Assembly: GCA_016716065.1 (NCBI GenBank)
Contig: JADJXA010000003.1
Location: 620,001-684,000, forward strand
Length of the DNA stretch: 64,000 nucleotides
Direction: 5' to 3'
DNA from: Candidatus Leptovillus gracilis
GTDB taxonomy: Bacteria > Chloroflexota > Anaerolineae > Promineifilales > Promineifilaceae
Of this stretch, positions 1 to 8,736 are shown piece by piece. Every line of letters begins with the position of its first letter. Position 1 is the first letter of the stretch. The notes beneath the pieces are model-generated. The model was not told the DNA's origin, searched no databases, and saw only the letters and a list, made by a program, of their open reading frames with translations. The position numbers were made by a program, and so were the translations under genes.

Positions 1-2017
1 TCACCGGGCCACGACTGCTAAAAGCGGCCAGATCACCCGCCTCGTTCACCGCGCCCACCGAGAAAGCCTCCGCGTACAGCGCCGGCGGATCGGCGACGGT
101 GCTGCACGCCGGCCCGGCGTTGCCCGCCGAGGCGACGACAAAAATACCCGCCGCCCGCAGCGCAGCCACTGCCGGCCGCAGCGATTCCGCGTCGCAGCCT
201 TCGTAGGCTTCGGGGCAGCCCCAGGAATTGTTTAGCACATGAGCCGAGCGCAGCGGGTCGCCATCGCGCAGCGGGCTGCCGTTCAGCGGGAAGGGGGCCA
301 GCATAAATTGCATACAGTCCAGGTAGCGCGCCGGGCTGCCCACGTTGCGCGGCAGATTGGCGCAGGCGTACCAGCTTGCGCCGGGGGCCACGCCCACCGT
401 CTGCCCGACAATCGAGCCGAGGGTATGTGTGCCGTGCCCGCCTGCGTCTTGGGGGACGGCAGCATGGGTCCAGGGATCGTACCAGTTGTAGTCGTGGTTG
501 CCAGAACGGCCGCGATAAGTCGGCAGCAGTTCGGGATGGTCCCACTGCACGCCGGAGTCAGACTGGCCGATGACGATGCCTTCACCGGTGACGCCAAAAT
601 CCTGCCATACGGCCGTTGCCCCAATGCCCGTCAGGTTCCACCGCGGCGCCGACGGGCGCGCAGCCGTCGGTGACACGGCCAGCGGTGCGCCTTGCGGCGG
701 GCGCAGCGTGGGATTAGGCAGCACGCGGTCCACCTCCGGCCGGCTGGCGAGCCACACCTGCATCGGCCAACCACCCGACACTTCCAGGGCGTTCACCAGG
801 TAATAGGGCGTGTAAGACACGCCCAGACGGTCCAGGTCGGCGCGCAAGTCGGCTTGGGTGGCATCAGCGTGGCTCACCAACGTGTCATAGACAAACTGCC
901 GTCGGGCGTTGTAATCGGGCATGGCGGCGGCCGCCGTCACGTCCGCCTGATCACGCAGTACCACAAAGAGGGTGTCGCCGTGGAAACCAGTCTGCCCGCC
1001 CTGGCTGTAAATCAACCCGCCGATGAACAAGGCAGCGGCCGCTGCCCCCCACCCCAGCGCCGCGCGGCGCGGCGCTGAACGACGGCCCGCCGTCCACACC
1101 AGCACCGCGCCCAACAACCAGGCCAGCGCCAGCGAGGCCAGCGCCGCCAAAAAAGACCAGAGCAGAATCGAGTCGGCGGCAATGACGCTGGTGGCGTCGG
1201 TATCCATGAACGCGAGGGGCACGGCCGTGCCCAAACCGACCACCACCGCCACCGCCGGCCAGCCGGTCACGCCCGCCGCCAACCAGCCCAACGCCGGCAG
1301 ACCGACCATCATGACCAACTGCGCCCCGTTCAGGCTCAGGCCGCTGGCGACGATGAGCAACAGCACCCCCACGACAAAGCCGCCGGTCAGGGCGTCGTGG
1401 CGCGGCCCGCGAGACAGGTCGGCCAGGGATTGGCGCCAGAAATGAGCGACGATGAGACTGACGGAAATACCCACAGCCCCGCCCAGCAGCGCCGCCAACA
1501 GCACGTCCAGCGGCGAACCGAGCGCGCCCCAACCGGGCCAGGGATAGAGGGTAACGGCCGTTAACCCCAGCGCCAGCGGCGTCCCAGACCAGTTGGTAGG
1601 CAGCGGCCGTCGCCGCCACAAGACCAGATACACCACCGCCAGCCAGACCAGCGCCCCCATCAGCTGCAGCCAGGACAGCAGTTGGCTCTGCGCCGGGGGC
1701 ACAAATCGGGCCACGCCCAGCGCCAGCAGCAGCCCGCAGCCCCACAGCCATGTCTGAAACATGGCCCGGTAACGCGGATGGGGCCAACGCCAGGCCAGCA
1801 GCAGCAGCGGAATGCCCAACGTCACCACCTGGAGCAATGTGTCGGTTAACGCCTGGGTATCGGCTGGAAGCTCGCCCAGGCCCGGCGCCAGCCAGGCCCG
1901 GGCTTGCAGCCAAAACGAAAGCAACCCAATCGCCGCCCACACCAGCAGCGCAGCAAAGCGCCCTAACCATTTGCCTTGTTCTGGCACTACTTCGTTGTTT
2001 TGTATTGATATTTCCAT
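1..2017 (-). CDS. Membrane-embedded S8 (subtilisin-like) peptidase, C-terminus cut by window edge
   Basis: One uninterrupted minus-strand frame runs from ATG at 2017 through the left edge (672 codons visible). Residues about 15-360 are a hydrophobic region with roughly eight to nine predicted membrane helices. Residues about 375-470 look like an I9-type propeptide domain, and a subtilisin fold follows. The catalytic Asp is D487 (in IGQSDSGV) and the catalytic His is H528 (in GGHGTHT). An oxyanion-hole-type segment (ASAGNAGP) lies near 130-160. The catalytic Ser would lie left of position 1. The protease domain probably sits outside the membrane, tethered by the N-terminal helical bundle. S8 peptidases usually have a single signal peptide, so the long polytopic N-terminus is unusual. 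The start is chosen because ATG 2017 is the first in-frame Met before a typical membrane-protein N-terminus. A strong shadow frame at 951-1970 is not coding. Confidence 0.85.
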   Translation of the reverse strand, partial: MEISIQNNEVVPEQGKWLGRFAALLVWAAIGLLSFWLQARAWLAPGLGELPADTQALTDTLLQVVTLGIPLLLLAWRWPHPRYRAMFQTWLWGCGLLLALGVARFVPPAQSQLLSWLQLMGALVWLAVVYLVLWRRRPLPTNWSGTPLALGLTAVTLYPWPGWGALGSPLDVLLAALLGGAVGISVSLIVAHFWRQSLADLSRGPRHDALTGGFVVGVLLLIVASGLSLNGAQLVMMVGLPALGWLAAGVTGWPAVAVVVGLGTAVPLAFMDTDATSVIAADSILLWSFLAALASLALAWLLGAVLVWTAGRRSAPRRAALGWGAAAAALFIGGLIYSQGGQTGFHGDTLFVVLRDQADVTAAAAMPDYNARRQFVYDTLVSHADATQADLRADLDRLGVSYTPYYLVNALEVSGGWPMQVWLASRPEVDRVLPNPTLRPPQGAPLAVSPTAARPSAPRWNLTGIGATAVWQDFGVTGEGIVIGQSDSGVQWDHPELLPTYRGRSGNHDYNWYDPWTHAAVPQDAGGHGTHTLGSIVGQTVGVAPGASWYACANLPRNVGSPARYLDCMQFMLAPFPLNGSPLRDGDPLRSAHVLNNSWGCPEAYEGCDAESLRPAVAALRAAGIFVVASAGNAGPACSTVADPPALYAEAFSVGAVNEAGDLAAFSSRGPV

Positions 2018-2143
2018 AACGGCCGTTTTACCACAATTCCCGCAAAGAATCCCGCTTCTTTTTTCCTCAGCTTATTTTTCGCGGTACAATCATTATCATC
2101 AATGGGAGCATGGACGTTTCGTCCGCCCGAATGAGGGTATATC

Positions 2144-2587
2144 ATGATGGCACACAATACAATGCGCTGGACCCCTATGGTGCTGCTTTTGGGCGATTTA
2201 ATCGCCATTTTGCTGTTTGTCTTCACCGGACAAAGAGATCATAACACAGTGGATGCGGCACGGCCGTTGCTCGGCCTGCTGCGCACCGCTTTTCCCTTCC
2301 TGCTGGCCTGGGTGACGGTAGCCTGGGTGGTTAAAGCCATCCCGTTGGACGCTCAGGGGATGCGGCTGCCCACTCTGCTGGCGCGGACGGTAAACGCCTG
2401 GTTTATCGCCGCGCCGCTGGCGCTGTTGCTGCGCGCCTTTATGCTTGGCCGCGATATTCCCCCGGCTTTCATGTTGGTGACATTAACGCTGGGCAGCCTG
2501 TTTGTGCTGGCCTGGCGGCTGGCGTTTGGGCTGATCTGGCAAAAAGGGATGAACCGGCAGCCGGGGCAGCCAGCCGAATCAGTTTAG
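2144..2587 (+). CDS. DUF3054 family membrane protein
   Basis: This 147-residue protein has four predicted membrane helices. The N-terminal helix carries the GDLIAILLF pattern and the second helix a W-V-T-V-A-W pattern, which match my memory of the DUF3054 family (small four-helix proteins of unknown function in actinobacteria, Chloroflexota and haloarchaea). Two Met codons stand in tandem at 2144 and 2147, with a GAGGG ribosome site about 10 bases upstream. The gene diverges from the membrane subtilase across a 126-bp gap, so the two promoters share that gap. The gap contains one ACGGCCGT octamer. No enzymatic function can be assigned. Confidence 0.75.
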   Translation: MMAHNTMRWTPMVLLLGDLIAILLFVFTGQRDHNTVDAARPLLGLLRTAFPFLLAWVTVAWVVKAIPLDAQGMRLPTLLARTVNAWFIAAPLALLLRAFMLGRDIPPAFMLVTLTLGSLFVLAWRLAFGLIWQKGMNRQPGQPAESV

Positions 2588-2660
2588 CATCAAGCGTCGG
2601 CCACAAACAGAGGCAAAGACATTTGCTCCACCCCACAGAACCATTTAAACGGATGACAGC

Positions 2661-3458
2661 ATGGCAGATGAAAGTGTGTTGATTGCGGTTGATCAGAAGG
2701 ACGTGGTCTTTTATGGCGACGAATTAACGGCCGTGCGCGCCAATGACGGCCGTATCTATGCCTCCGTGCGCCACATGTGCCAGGCCCTCGGGCTGGACGA
2801 TAATGGACAGCGGCAGCGCATCCGCCGCCACGCCGTCCTCGGTCGGGGGTTAATGGTGTGCAATTTACACACCATTCAGGGCGATAGAGAAACCTTTGTG
2901 CTGCGCGTAGATTTGGTGCCGCTGTGGTTGTCTGGCGTGCGGGTGACGGCCGTCAAAAAAGAAGCCCAACCCAAACTGGAAAAATTCCAGGAAGAAGCGG
3001 GAACCGTGCTGTGGGAAGCCTTCCAGGAAGGTCGCCTGACGATGGAACCTGGCTTCGAGAAACTGCTGGAACAAGACACCGATGCCGTACAAGCCTACAA
3101 AATGGCGCTGGCGATTGTCAAACTCGCCAAACAGCAGATTATGTTGGAAGGGCGGCTGGGCGACACGGAACTGCGGCTAGAAAATGTGGAGGAGCGGCTG
3201 ACCACCGTCGAAGAGCAGCTTTCCGGCGCGGATGTGGTAACGGAAGCGCAGGCCAGCCAGATCAGCCAGGCCGTCAAGGCGGTGGCCCTGGCTTTGGGCA
3301 AAGAGACCGGCCGCAACGAATTTGGCGCGTGTTATGGCGAACTGTACCGCAAATTTGGCATCACCTCTTACAAACTCATGCCGCAGCGCAAATTCGACGC
3401 GGCGATGAAATTTCTGACAGAGTGGCATCAAAGTCTGGTCGGCGACGCGCCGTTCTAA
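2661..3458 (+). CDS. Phage-type antirepressor (P22_AR_N plus ORF6C-like domain)
   Basis: This 265-residue soluble protein has two parts. Residues about 10-125 match the P22 antirepressor N-terminal domain, with the pattern R.ND.R.YASVRHMCQALGLD followed by Q.QRI and a LPLWLSGV-like segment. Residues about 150-195 are coiled coil. Residues about 200-262 resemble the ORF6C domain (YRKFGITSYKLMP..KFD). Such proteins relieve phage repressors, or act as stand-alone regulators when domesticated. No other phage gene is adjacent and the gene contains three ACGGCCGT octamers, so it looks long resident rather than newly acquired. A related ORF6C-like tail occurs in the decayed gene at 57555. An intrinsic terminator follows directly. 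Confidence 0.8.
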   Translation: MADESVLIAVDQKDVVFYGDELTAVRANDGRIYASVRHMCQALGLDDNGQRQRIRRHAVLGRGLMVCNLHTIQGDRETFVLRVDLVPLWLSGVRVTAVKKEAQPKLEKFQEEAGTVLWEAFQEGRLTMEPGFEKLLEQDTDAVQAYKMALAIVKLAKQQIMLEGRLGDTELRLENVEERLTTVEEQLSGADVVTEAQASQISQAVKAVALALGKETGRNEFGACYGELYRKFGITSYKLMPQRKFDAAMKFLTEWHQSLVGDAPF

Positions 3459-3463
3459 CCAAC

Positions 3464-3491
3464 AAAAAAAGGACTCGGTGGAGTCCTTTTT
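3464..3491 (+). terminator. Rho-independent terminator after antirepressor
   Basis: GGACTC and GAGTCC form a stem around a GGTG loop (3471-3486). The stem is preceded by an A tract and followed by five T residues, and it starts 12 bases after the antirepressor stop codon. Confidence 0.8.
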
Positions 3492-3539
3492 GTTAGTTGG
3501 TTAGTTTGTTGGCTGGCTAACAAACTAACCAACTAACAA
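3490..3539. terminator. Perfect 21-bp inverted repeat between convergent genes
   Basis: The arms at 3490-3510 and 3519-3539 are exact reverse complements of 21 bases around an 8-base loop. The arms are built from TTAGTTGG/TTAGTTTG units. The structure lies between the convergent antirepressor and aldolase genes and probably terminates transcription in both directions. It directly abuts the smaller terminator on its left. Confidence 0.65.
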
Positions 3540-3547
3540 ATCTCTAC

Positions 3548-4501
3548 CTACTTGCCCAGCGCCTCGCGCACTAAGGGCAGCGTGCCAGCGGAAAGCAGTT
3601 TGTGGCTTTTGTCTACGATGAAGTCGGCGTAAGCGGGGACGAACAGCGTTCCGGGCTTGCGGAAATCGAAATCGGCCGGCTTGTCGCGGAAAAATTCACG
3701 GTGAACGCGCGTCCAGACGAGACGGCCGTCGGTATCAATGTTCACCTTGGTCACGCCCAACGGCACTGCTTTGGCAAACTCGTTGGCGTCCACGCCTTTG
3801 GCCGAGGGGTCCAACGCGCCGCCGGCGGCGTTGATGCGCTCCACCTCTTCTTGCGGCACAGAGCTAGAGCCGTGCATCACCAGGGGGAAGCCGGGCAGCC
3901 GCTTCTGAATTTCGGCCATGCGGCCAAAGTGCAGACCCTGGCTGCCGCTGAATTTGTACGCGCCGTGGCTGGTGCCAATGGCGACCGCCAGACTGTCGCA
4001 GCCGCTTTGTTCCACAAACGCTTTGGCTTCGTCGGGGTCGGTCAGCAGGGCGCTTTTTTCGTCCACGGAGATGTCTTCTTCCACACCGCCCAACATACCC
4101 AGTTCCGCTTCCACGCTGATGCCTTTGGCGTGCGCCCGTTCCACCACTCGCCGGGTGATGGCGACGTTTTCGTCAAAGGGATAGTGCGAGGCGTCAATCA
4201 TCACCGAGCTGTAAAAGCCGGAATCAATGCAGTCGTAGCAGGTTTGCTCGTCGCCGTGGTCCAGATGCACGGCGTAAATGGCGTCAGGGTACAACTCTTC
4301 GGCGGCGCGGATGATCGCTTCCAGCATCTTGGGATTGGCGTATTTGCGCGCCCCTTTAGAAAGCTGCACGATAAAGGGTGCCTGTGCCTTCACGTTGCCC
4401 TCGAACAGACCTAACGTCTGTTCCATGTTGTTGATGTTGTACGCGCCGACAGCAAATTTGCCGTAAGCCACTTTAAATAAATCAGCCGTTGTTACAATCA
4501 T
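3548..4501 (-). CDS. fba: Class II fructose-1,6-bisphosphate aldolase
   Basis: This 317-residue enzyme makes fructose-1,6-bisphosphate from glyceraldehyde-3-phosphate and dihydroxyacetone phosphate, and in Calvin operons also makes sedoheptulose-1,7-bisphosphate. It is soluble and zinc dependent. Visible family blocks are AVHLDHGD (metal ligand His), EAELGMLGG, AIGTSHGAYKF, LVMHGSSSVP and VTKVNIDTDGR. ATG 4501 is chosen over an upstream in-frame Met because AAAGGAG lies 8 bases before it and the protein then begins MIVTTADLF. It is the last gene of the glpX-rbcL-prk-tkt-rpe-fba run, 192 bases after rpe. It could be transcribed with the operon or from its own promoter in that gap. Confidence 0.95.
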   Translation of the reverse strand: MIVTTADLFKVAYGKFAVGAYNINNMEQTLGLFEGNVKAQAPFIVQLSKGARKYANPKMLEAIIRAAEELYPDAIYAVHLDHGDEQTCYDCIDSGFYSSVMIDASHYPFDENVAITRRVVERAHAKGISVEAELGMLGGVEEDISVDEKSALLTDPDEAKAFVEQSGCDSLAVAIGTSHGAYKFSGSQGLHFGRMAEIQKRLPGFPLVMHGSSSVPQEEVERINAAGGALDPSAKGVDANEFAKAVPLGVTKVNIDTDGRLVWTRVHREFFRDKPADFDFRKPGTLFVPAYADFIVDKSHKLLSAGTLPLVREALGK

Positions 4502-4693
4502 GAAAATCTCCTTTTCTATGCCAGAGACCATCTAAAACTTGCTGCGTAGTCTCTTGTCTTATATTTGTTTCCTTAACTGGTTGGTCGGCGTCGCGCTAGA
4601 CGGCCGTTCAAGTCAAAGTATACCAAATAGTCGGGCAGTCTGTTAGTCTTGCGGCCGCATCGTCGGGAGATTGACTACGCTGCGGCCATCCGG

Positions 4694-5365
4694 CTAAGCA
4701 AGCGCTTTTCTAAAATCGGTCACGTTTTCCGTAATCGTCCGGCTGCCGCCGTAAATGGCGCTGCCGGCCACCAACACATCGGCCCCGGCGGCCACAATGT
4801 CGGCGGCGTTGCTCAGCTTGATGCCGCCGTCTACCTCCAGATCGGCCTTAGAACCGATGGCGTCTAACATCTGGCGCAGGCGGCGAATTCTGGCGGTACT
4901 GCCAGGTATGTAAGATTGACCGCCAAACCCGGGATTGACCGACATGATCAGCACCAGGTCTACATCGGGCAAAATTTCTTCCAAAGTCACCAGCGGCGTG
5001 GCCGGGTTCAGAGTGACGCCCGGCTTCACGCCCAATTCGCGGATGGCCTGCACCGTGCGGTGCAGGTGGGGGCAGGTTTCCACATGAACGGTCAGGATGT
5101 CGGCCCCGGCCTGGGCAAAGTCGGCCAGGTAGCGGTCGGGGTTTTTGATCATCAGGTGGACGTCTAAGAGTGCGCCGGTCTGGCGGGCCAACGGCCGTAA
5201 CGCCGCCACAACCAACGGCCCAATGGTGATGTTGGGCACAAAATGGCCGTCCATCACATCCACATGGATGTATTCGGCCCCGGCGGCCACCGCCTCGGCC
5301 ACCTGTTCGCCCAGCCGGGCAAAATCAGCCGCGAGAATAGAGGGGGCTAATTTGACATTTGCCAT
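4694..5365 (-). CDS. rpe: Ribulose-phosphate 3-epimerase
   Basis: This 223-residue TIM-barrel enzyme interconverts D-xylulose-5-phosphate and D-ribulose-5-phosphate, supplying the substrate of phosphoribulokinase. The N-terminal LAPSILAADFARL, the metal-binding HVDVMDGHFVPN and DVHLMI segments, MSVNPGFGGQ and LEVDGGI are all present, and the length is normal. The start codon is preceded by AAAGGTG. It lies 138 bases downstream of the transketolase stop codon, separated by the 16-bp tandem repeat array, and in the same direction as the rest of the carbon-fixation genes. Confidence 0.96.
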   Translation of the reverse strand: MANVKLAPSILAADFARLGEQVAEAVAAGAEYIHVDVMDGHFVPNITIGPLVVAALRPLARQTGALLDVHLMIKNPDRYLADFAQAGADILTVHVETCPHLHRTVQAIRELGVKPGVTLNPATPLVTLEEILPDVDLVLIMSVNPGFGGQSYIPGSTARIRRLRQMLDAIGSKADLEVDGGIKLSNAADIVAAGADVLVAGSAIYGGSRTITENVTDFRKALA

Positions 5366-5385
5366 GTTCGTTCACCTTTCTGAAT

Positions 5386-5510
5386 AAGATGACCGGGTGA
5401 CACCATGCCACCAAGTCACCCGGTCATCTTGTGACCCGGTCATCTTGTGACCCGGTCATCTTGTGACCCGGTCATCTTGTGACCCCATCATCTTGTGACC
5501 CCATCACCCT
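5386..5510. repeat. Six 16-bp tandem units with one inverted copy
   Basis: Units of GTGACCCGGTCATCTT repeat from 5415 to 5510. The first has GTCA in place of GTGA, and the last two carry CCCCATCA instead of CCCGGTCA. The exact reverse complement of the first unit sits at 5386-5401, so it can form a 16-bp hairpin with a 13-base loop. The array fills most of the tkt-rpe gap, and its last unit covers the final codons and stop of tkt. Confidence 0.9.
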
Positions 5511-7486
5511 ACCAATTCCAGCGCCGCGGCGGTCATCGCTTCTGGCGTCAGGCCAAATTCATGATACAGCGTCTCGAATGGGGCCGACGCACCAAAATGT
5601 TCAATCGAAATGACCCGGCCTTGCTGGCCGACATATTGGCTCCAACCCAGGGCAATGCCCGCTTCGATGGCGACGCGGGCCGTCACCTGCGGCGGCAGCA
5701 CGGCGTCTTTGTAATCTTGGGGCATCTCGTCGAACAGCTCCCAACTGGGGAACGAGACGACGCGGGCGGCCACGCCCTTTGCGGCCAACTGCTTTTGCGC
5801 CTCGACGGCAATATGCAGCTCAGAACCGGACCCCAGCAAAATCACCTGTGGGTCGGCCACATCCACCAGCACGTAGGCGCCGTTTCGGGCGCCCTCAGCC
5901 AGGGCGGGGTCCAACAACGGGAGTTTTTGCCGGGTGAGGGCGAAGGCGGTGGGGCTGGTGCGGCGAGACACGGCCGTTTTCCAGGCCACCGCCGATTCAT
6001 AGGCATCCGCCGGGCGGATGACCGTCAGGTTGGGGATGGCGCGGAGGGCGGCCAGGTGTTCGATGGGTTGGTGGGTAGGGCCATCTTCGCCCAGGCCGAT
6101 GGAATCGTGGGTGAAGACGTAAATGACGCCCAATTTCATCAGCGCCGCCAGCCGGATGGTGGGGCGCATATAGTCAGAGAAAACCAGGAAAGTGCCGCCG
6201 TAGGGAATCACCCCGCCGTGCAGCGCCAACCCATTCAGGATGGCCCCCATGCCATGCTCACGCACGCCAAAGCGGAGGTAACGGCCGTCAAACGCCCCAT
6301 TCTGAATATCCCCTGCCCCTTTCAGGTCCGTCTTGTTGGAGCCGGTCAGGTCGGCCGAGCCGCCCAACAGTTCCGGCACGCGCTGCGCCAGCACGTTGAG
6401 CGCTTTGTGGGCCGTGTTGCGCGTCGCGTCTGGCGCGGTGTATTCCACCGTAAAATCATCCCAGCCTGACGGCAGTTCGCCGCGCATAACGCGCTGGAAT
6501 TCAGCCCCCAGGTCAGGATAGCGGGCAATATAGCCGGTCAGCACGTTGCGCCACAAAGTATGCTCATCGGCGCCGCTTTTGCCGGCCGTGCCCAAAATCT
6601 GGTAAGCCGCCGGGTCGGTCCAGAACGGCTCTTGCGGCACGCCCAACGCCTCTTTGGTCAGACGGATTTCTTCCGCGCCCAGCGGCTCGCCGTGGGCCTT
6701 GGCTGTGCCGCCCCGGTTGGGGCTGCCAAAACCAATGATGGTGCGACAGGCGATGAGCGACGGCCGTTCCGCATCCGCCAGCGCCTCGGCCAAAATAGAG
6801 GCAATCGCGTCCGGGTTATGCCCATCTACGCGCCAGGTCCCCCAGCCATAGGCGGCATAGCGCCCCAACACATCCTCGGTAAACGACAATTCGGTGGAAC
6901 CATCAATGCTGATGTGGTTATCGTCGTAGAAGACAATCAGTTTACCCAGCCCCAAATGGCCGGCCAGCGAGCTGGCCTCGTGGGAGATGCCTTCCATCAG
7001 GTCGCCGTCGCTGGCGATGACGTAGGTGTGGTGGTCCACCAGGGTAAATTCTGGCCGATTGTAGCGCGCAGCCAGCCAGCGCTCGGCCAGGGCCAGGCCA
7101 ACGGCCGTCGAAATCCCCTGCCCCAATGGCCCCGTCGTCATCTCGACGCCGGGCGTCTCATGCACTTCCGGGTGGCCGGGCGTGTGGCTGCCCCACTGCC
7201 GAAACTGCTGAAGCTGGGCCAGCGGCAGGTCATAACCGCTCAGGTGCAGCAGGGCATACAGCAGCATACTGCCATGTCCGGCCGACAGCACAAAACGGTC
7301 GCGGTCCGGCCAATGTGCATTTTGTGGATCAAACTTCAGATAACGCGCCCACAACAAAGCGGCCACGTCGGCCATGCCCATTGGCATACCGGGGTGGCCG
7401 CTGTTGGCCTTTTGCACCGCGTCCATCGCCAACACGCGAATCGTGTTAGCCACCGGACGCAACGCGGAGGATAGATCGTTGTTCAT
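5504..7486 (-). CDS. tkt: Transketolase
   Basis: This 660-residue thiamine-diphosphate enzyme moves two-carbon units between sugar phosphates in the Calvin and pentose phosphate pathways. Characteristic blocks are KANSGHPGMPMG, FVLSAGHGSMLLYALLHL, the thiamine motif GDGDLMEGIS-like segment (here SDGDLMEGISHEAS), DDNHISIDG, the central FGVREHGMGAI and the C-terminal SIEHFGASAP. The length is typical. ATG 7486 is preferred to an upstream Met because AGGAGA lies 9 bases before it. It is fourth in the operon, 145 bases after prk, and the gap contains heptameric short repeats. The stop codon falls inside a tandem repeat array. Confidence 0.97.
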   Translation of the reverse strand: MNNDLSSALRPVANTIRVLAMDAVQKANSGHPGMPMGMADVAALLWARYLKFDPQNAHWPDRDRFVLSAGHGSMLLYALLHLSGYDLPLAQLQQFRQWGSHTPGHPEVHETPGVEMTTGPLGQGISTAVGLALAERWLAARYNRPEFTLVDHHTYVIASDGDLMEGISHEASSLAGHLGLGKLIVFYDDNHISIDGSTELSFTEDVLGRYAAYGWGTWRVDGHNPDAIASILAEALADAERPSLIACRTIIGFGSPNRGGTAKAHGEPLGAEEIRLTKEALGVPQEPFWTDPAAYQILGTAGKSGADEHTLWRNVLTGYIARYPDLGAEFQRVMRGELPSGWDDFTVEYTAPDATRNTAHKALNVLAQRVPELLGGSADLTGSNKTDLKGAGDIQNGAFDGRYLRFGVREHGMGAILNGLALHGGVIPYGGTFLVFSDYMRPTIRLAALMKLGVIYVFTHDSIGLGEDGPTHQPIEHLAALRAIPNLTVIRPADAYESAVAWKTAVSRRTSPTAFALTRQKLPLLDPALAEGARNGAYVLVDVADPQVILLGSGSELHIAVEAQKQLAAKGVAARVVSFPSWELFDEMPQDYKDAVLPPQVTARVAIEAGIALGWSQYVGQQGRVISIEHFGASAPFETLYHEFGLTPEAMTAAALELVG

Positions 7487-7537
7487 GGTAAGTTCTCCTG
7501 ATTGAGACACGGCCGTATAGGGAGAGATGTTAGGAAG

Positions 7538-7578
7538 TTCCGTATTCCGTATTCCGATTACGGCTCACGGCTCACGGC
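7538..7578. repeat. Heptameric short tandem repeats
   Basis: TTCCGTA occurs twice followed by TTCCGAT, and then CGGCTCA occurs twice, all in the prk-tkt gap. These resemble the short heptamer repeats known from filamentous cyanobacteria and Chloroflexota. No function is visible. Confidence 0.7.
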
Positions 7579-7630
7579 CCCCCGACCCACGGCCTCCAAA
7601 CCACCGCGTCTCTCTATCGTCGCGTCATAG

Positions 7631-8560
7631 TTATGTAAATACGGCTTCGCCGGCCGTAATCATGTGATAAGCGATCAGCAGCTGCGTCAGCGCCAGAGGG
7701 TAGCTGCGCTCCTCATCCAACCCAGACTGATAGCGACCTAGCTTATCCAGATCAACACTGCTATCGGCCGGTAGATGGCTCTGAATCACCTCTTCCAATT
7801 CGCGCGCTTTTTCGCCCGCCACATTGCCAGAAATGTCCAAAAAGTCCACCGGCTTGCCATCATAGCGCCCTAATTCTAACCGCATCGCCGGTTCAGCACC
7901 ATTACCACTATGCTGTAAAATGTCGGTCATGTCGGGGTGGGGAATGGTTGGCCGCAGAACCAGGTTGGCGTTTAGATGCCCGCCGGTCTCCTCGGCATGT
8001 CCTTCGGGAGGATGAAACCGCACCACCATGTCGGCCATAGCCCGCTGTGGTTGAATGTAACGAGGCGATAAATCTTCACGGCCGGACAGCGAAGCCAGCA
8101 CCTGCTCCAACGTATAACCCCGTTTGGTAGTGTCGCGCTTGATTTTCCACTTGTGGCGCAGCTCTTCCGGCGGATTCAAATACACCTTCACGTCGAAGCA
8201 AAGGCGCATCAAGCGGGTGTGAAAGGGCAGCAGCCCTTCCACAATGATGTATTTGGTCGGTTTAATATATTCCGGGGCATCAAAATCGCCCGTGCTGTGG
8301 TTGTACACGGGCTTCAAAATGGGTTGACCTTCACGCAGCAGGCGAAAATGCTGCTCCATGATGTCCACATAATTCCCTTCCGGCGATAGGGCGCTAATGC
8401 CCAGTTCTTTACGCTGTACGCGGTTGTACTTATGGTAATGATCACAGCAGATAGCCGTCACATGGTCTGGTCCCAGGGCGTCTACAATACCTTTGCTCAA
8501 TGTCGTCTTGCCGGCCGCGCTGTCGCCTGCGATGCCCAGCATGATGGTTTTGCGATTCAT
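7631..8560 (-). CDS. prk: Phosphoribulokinase
   Basis: This 309-residue kinase phosphorylates ribulose-5-phosphate to ribulose-1,5-bisphosphate, the RuBisCO substrate. The Walker A motif GDSAAGKT (residues 12-19) is followed by CDHYHKYNR, a catalytic-loop Asp region, the KPVYNHSTGDF block and IIVEGLLPFHT (Walker B). It belongs to the P-loop uridine kinase/PRK group and has the length of the bacterial form. A strong AGGAGG site precedes ATG 8560. It follows rbcL after a 176-base leader that can fold into two competing hairpins. With rbcL, it defines a functional Calvin cycle. Confidence 0.95.
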   Translation of the reverse strand: MNRKTIMLGIAGDSAAGKTTLSKGIVDALGPDHVTAICCDHYHKYNRVQRKELGISALSPEGNYVDIMEQHFRLLREGQPILKPVYNHSTGDFDAPEYIKPTKYIIVEGLLPFHTRLMRLCFDVKVYLNPPEELRHKWKIKRDTTKRGYTLEQVLASLSGREDLSPRYIQPQRAMADMVVRFHPPEGHAEETGGHLNANLVLRPTIPHPDMTDILQHSGNGAEPAMRLELGRYDGKPVDFLDISGNVAGEKARELEEVIQSHLPADSSVDLDKLGRYQSGLDEERSYPLALTQLLIAYHMITAGEAVFT

Positions 8561-8667
8561 ATAACCTCCCTCCTAGGGAAGCTTGGCCTACCGGTCACAG
8601 GTCTTCGGCCGTCGGTCACCTGATGAACTATTTAGCTAACAGCCTTGGAAAAGTAAAATTGATGCGA

Positions 8668-8704
8668 GTTGTAATCGCCCCAGAACGATTTACAACATCG
8701 TTCT
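8668..8704 (-). promoter_or_regulatory. Attenuator-like alternative hairpins between rbcL and prk
   Basis: Reading the minus-strand RNA, AGAACGAT (8704-8697) can pair with ATCGTTCT (8689-8682) around a 7-base loop. The middle stretch GTTGTAA plus ATCG can instead pair with the following CGATTACAAC (8677-8668). The two stems share the central segment and exclude each other. No clear U tract follows either stem. The position, 30-70 bases after the rbcL stop, suits control of prk expression or 3'-end protection of rbcL mRNA. Confidence 0.4.
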
Positions 8705-8736
8705 ACAAACTGTCGGCTTATTTCTGCCATTTTGTA

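Noticed and set aside
951..1970. A 339-codon minus-strand frame over the membrane subtilase
   Set aside because: The frame starting at 2017 gives coherent membrane helices joined to a subtilase. The 951-1970 frame is low in complexity and has no domain features.
5415..5510. Tandem repeats considered as a CRISPR array
   Set aside because: The units are 16 bp and directly contiguous with no spacers, and no cas gene is present.
8561..8736. Search for a small RuBisCO subunit gene hidden near rbcL
   Set aside because: The flanking gaps are 176 and 113 bases, too short for rbcS, and hold no suitable frame.
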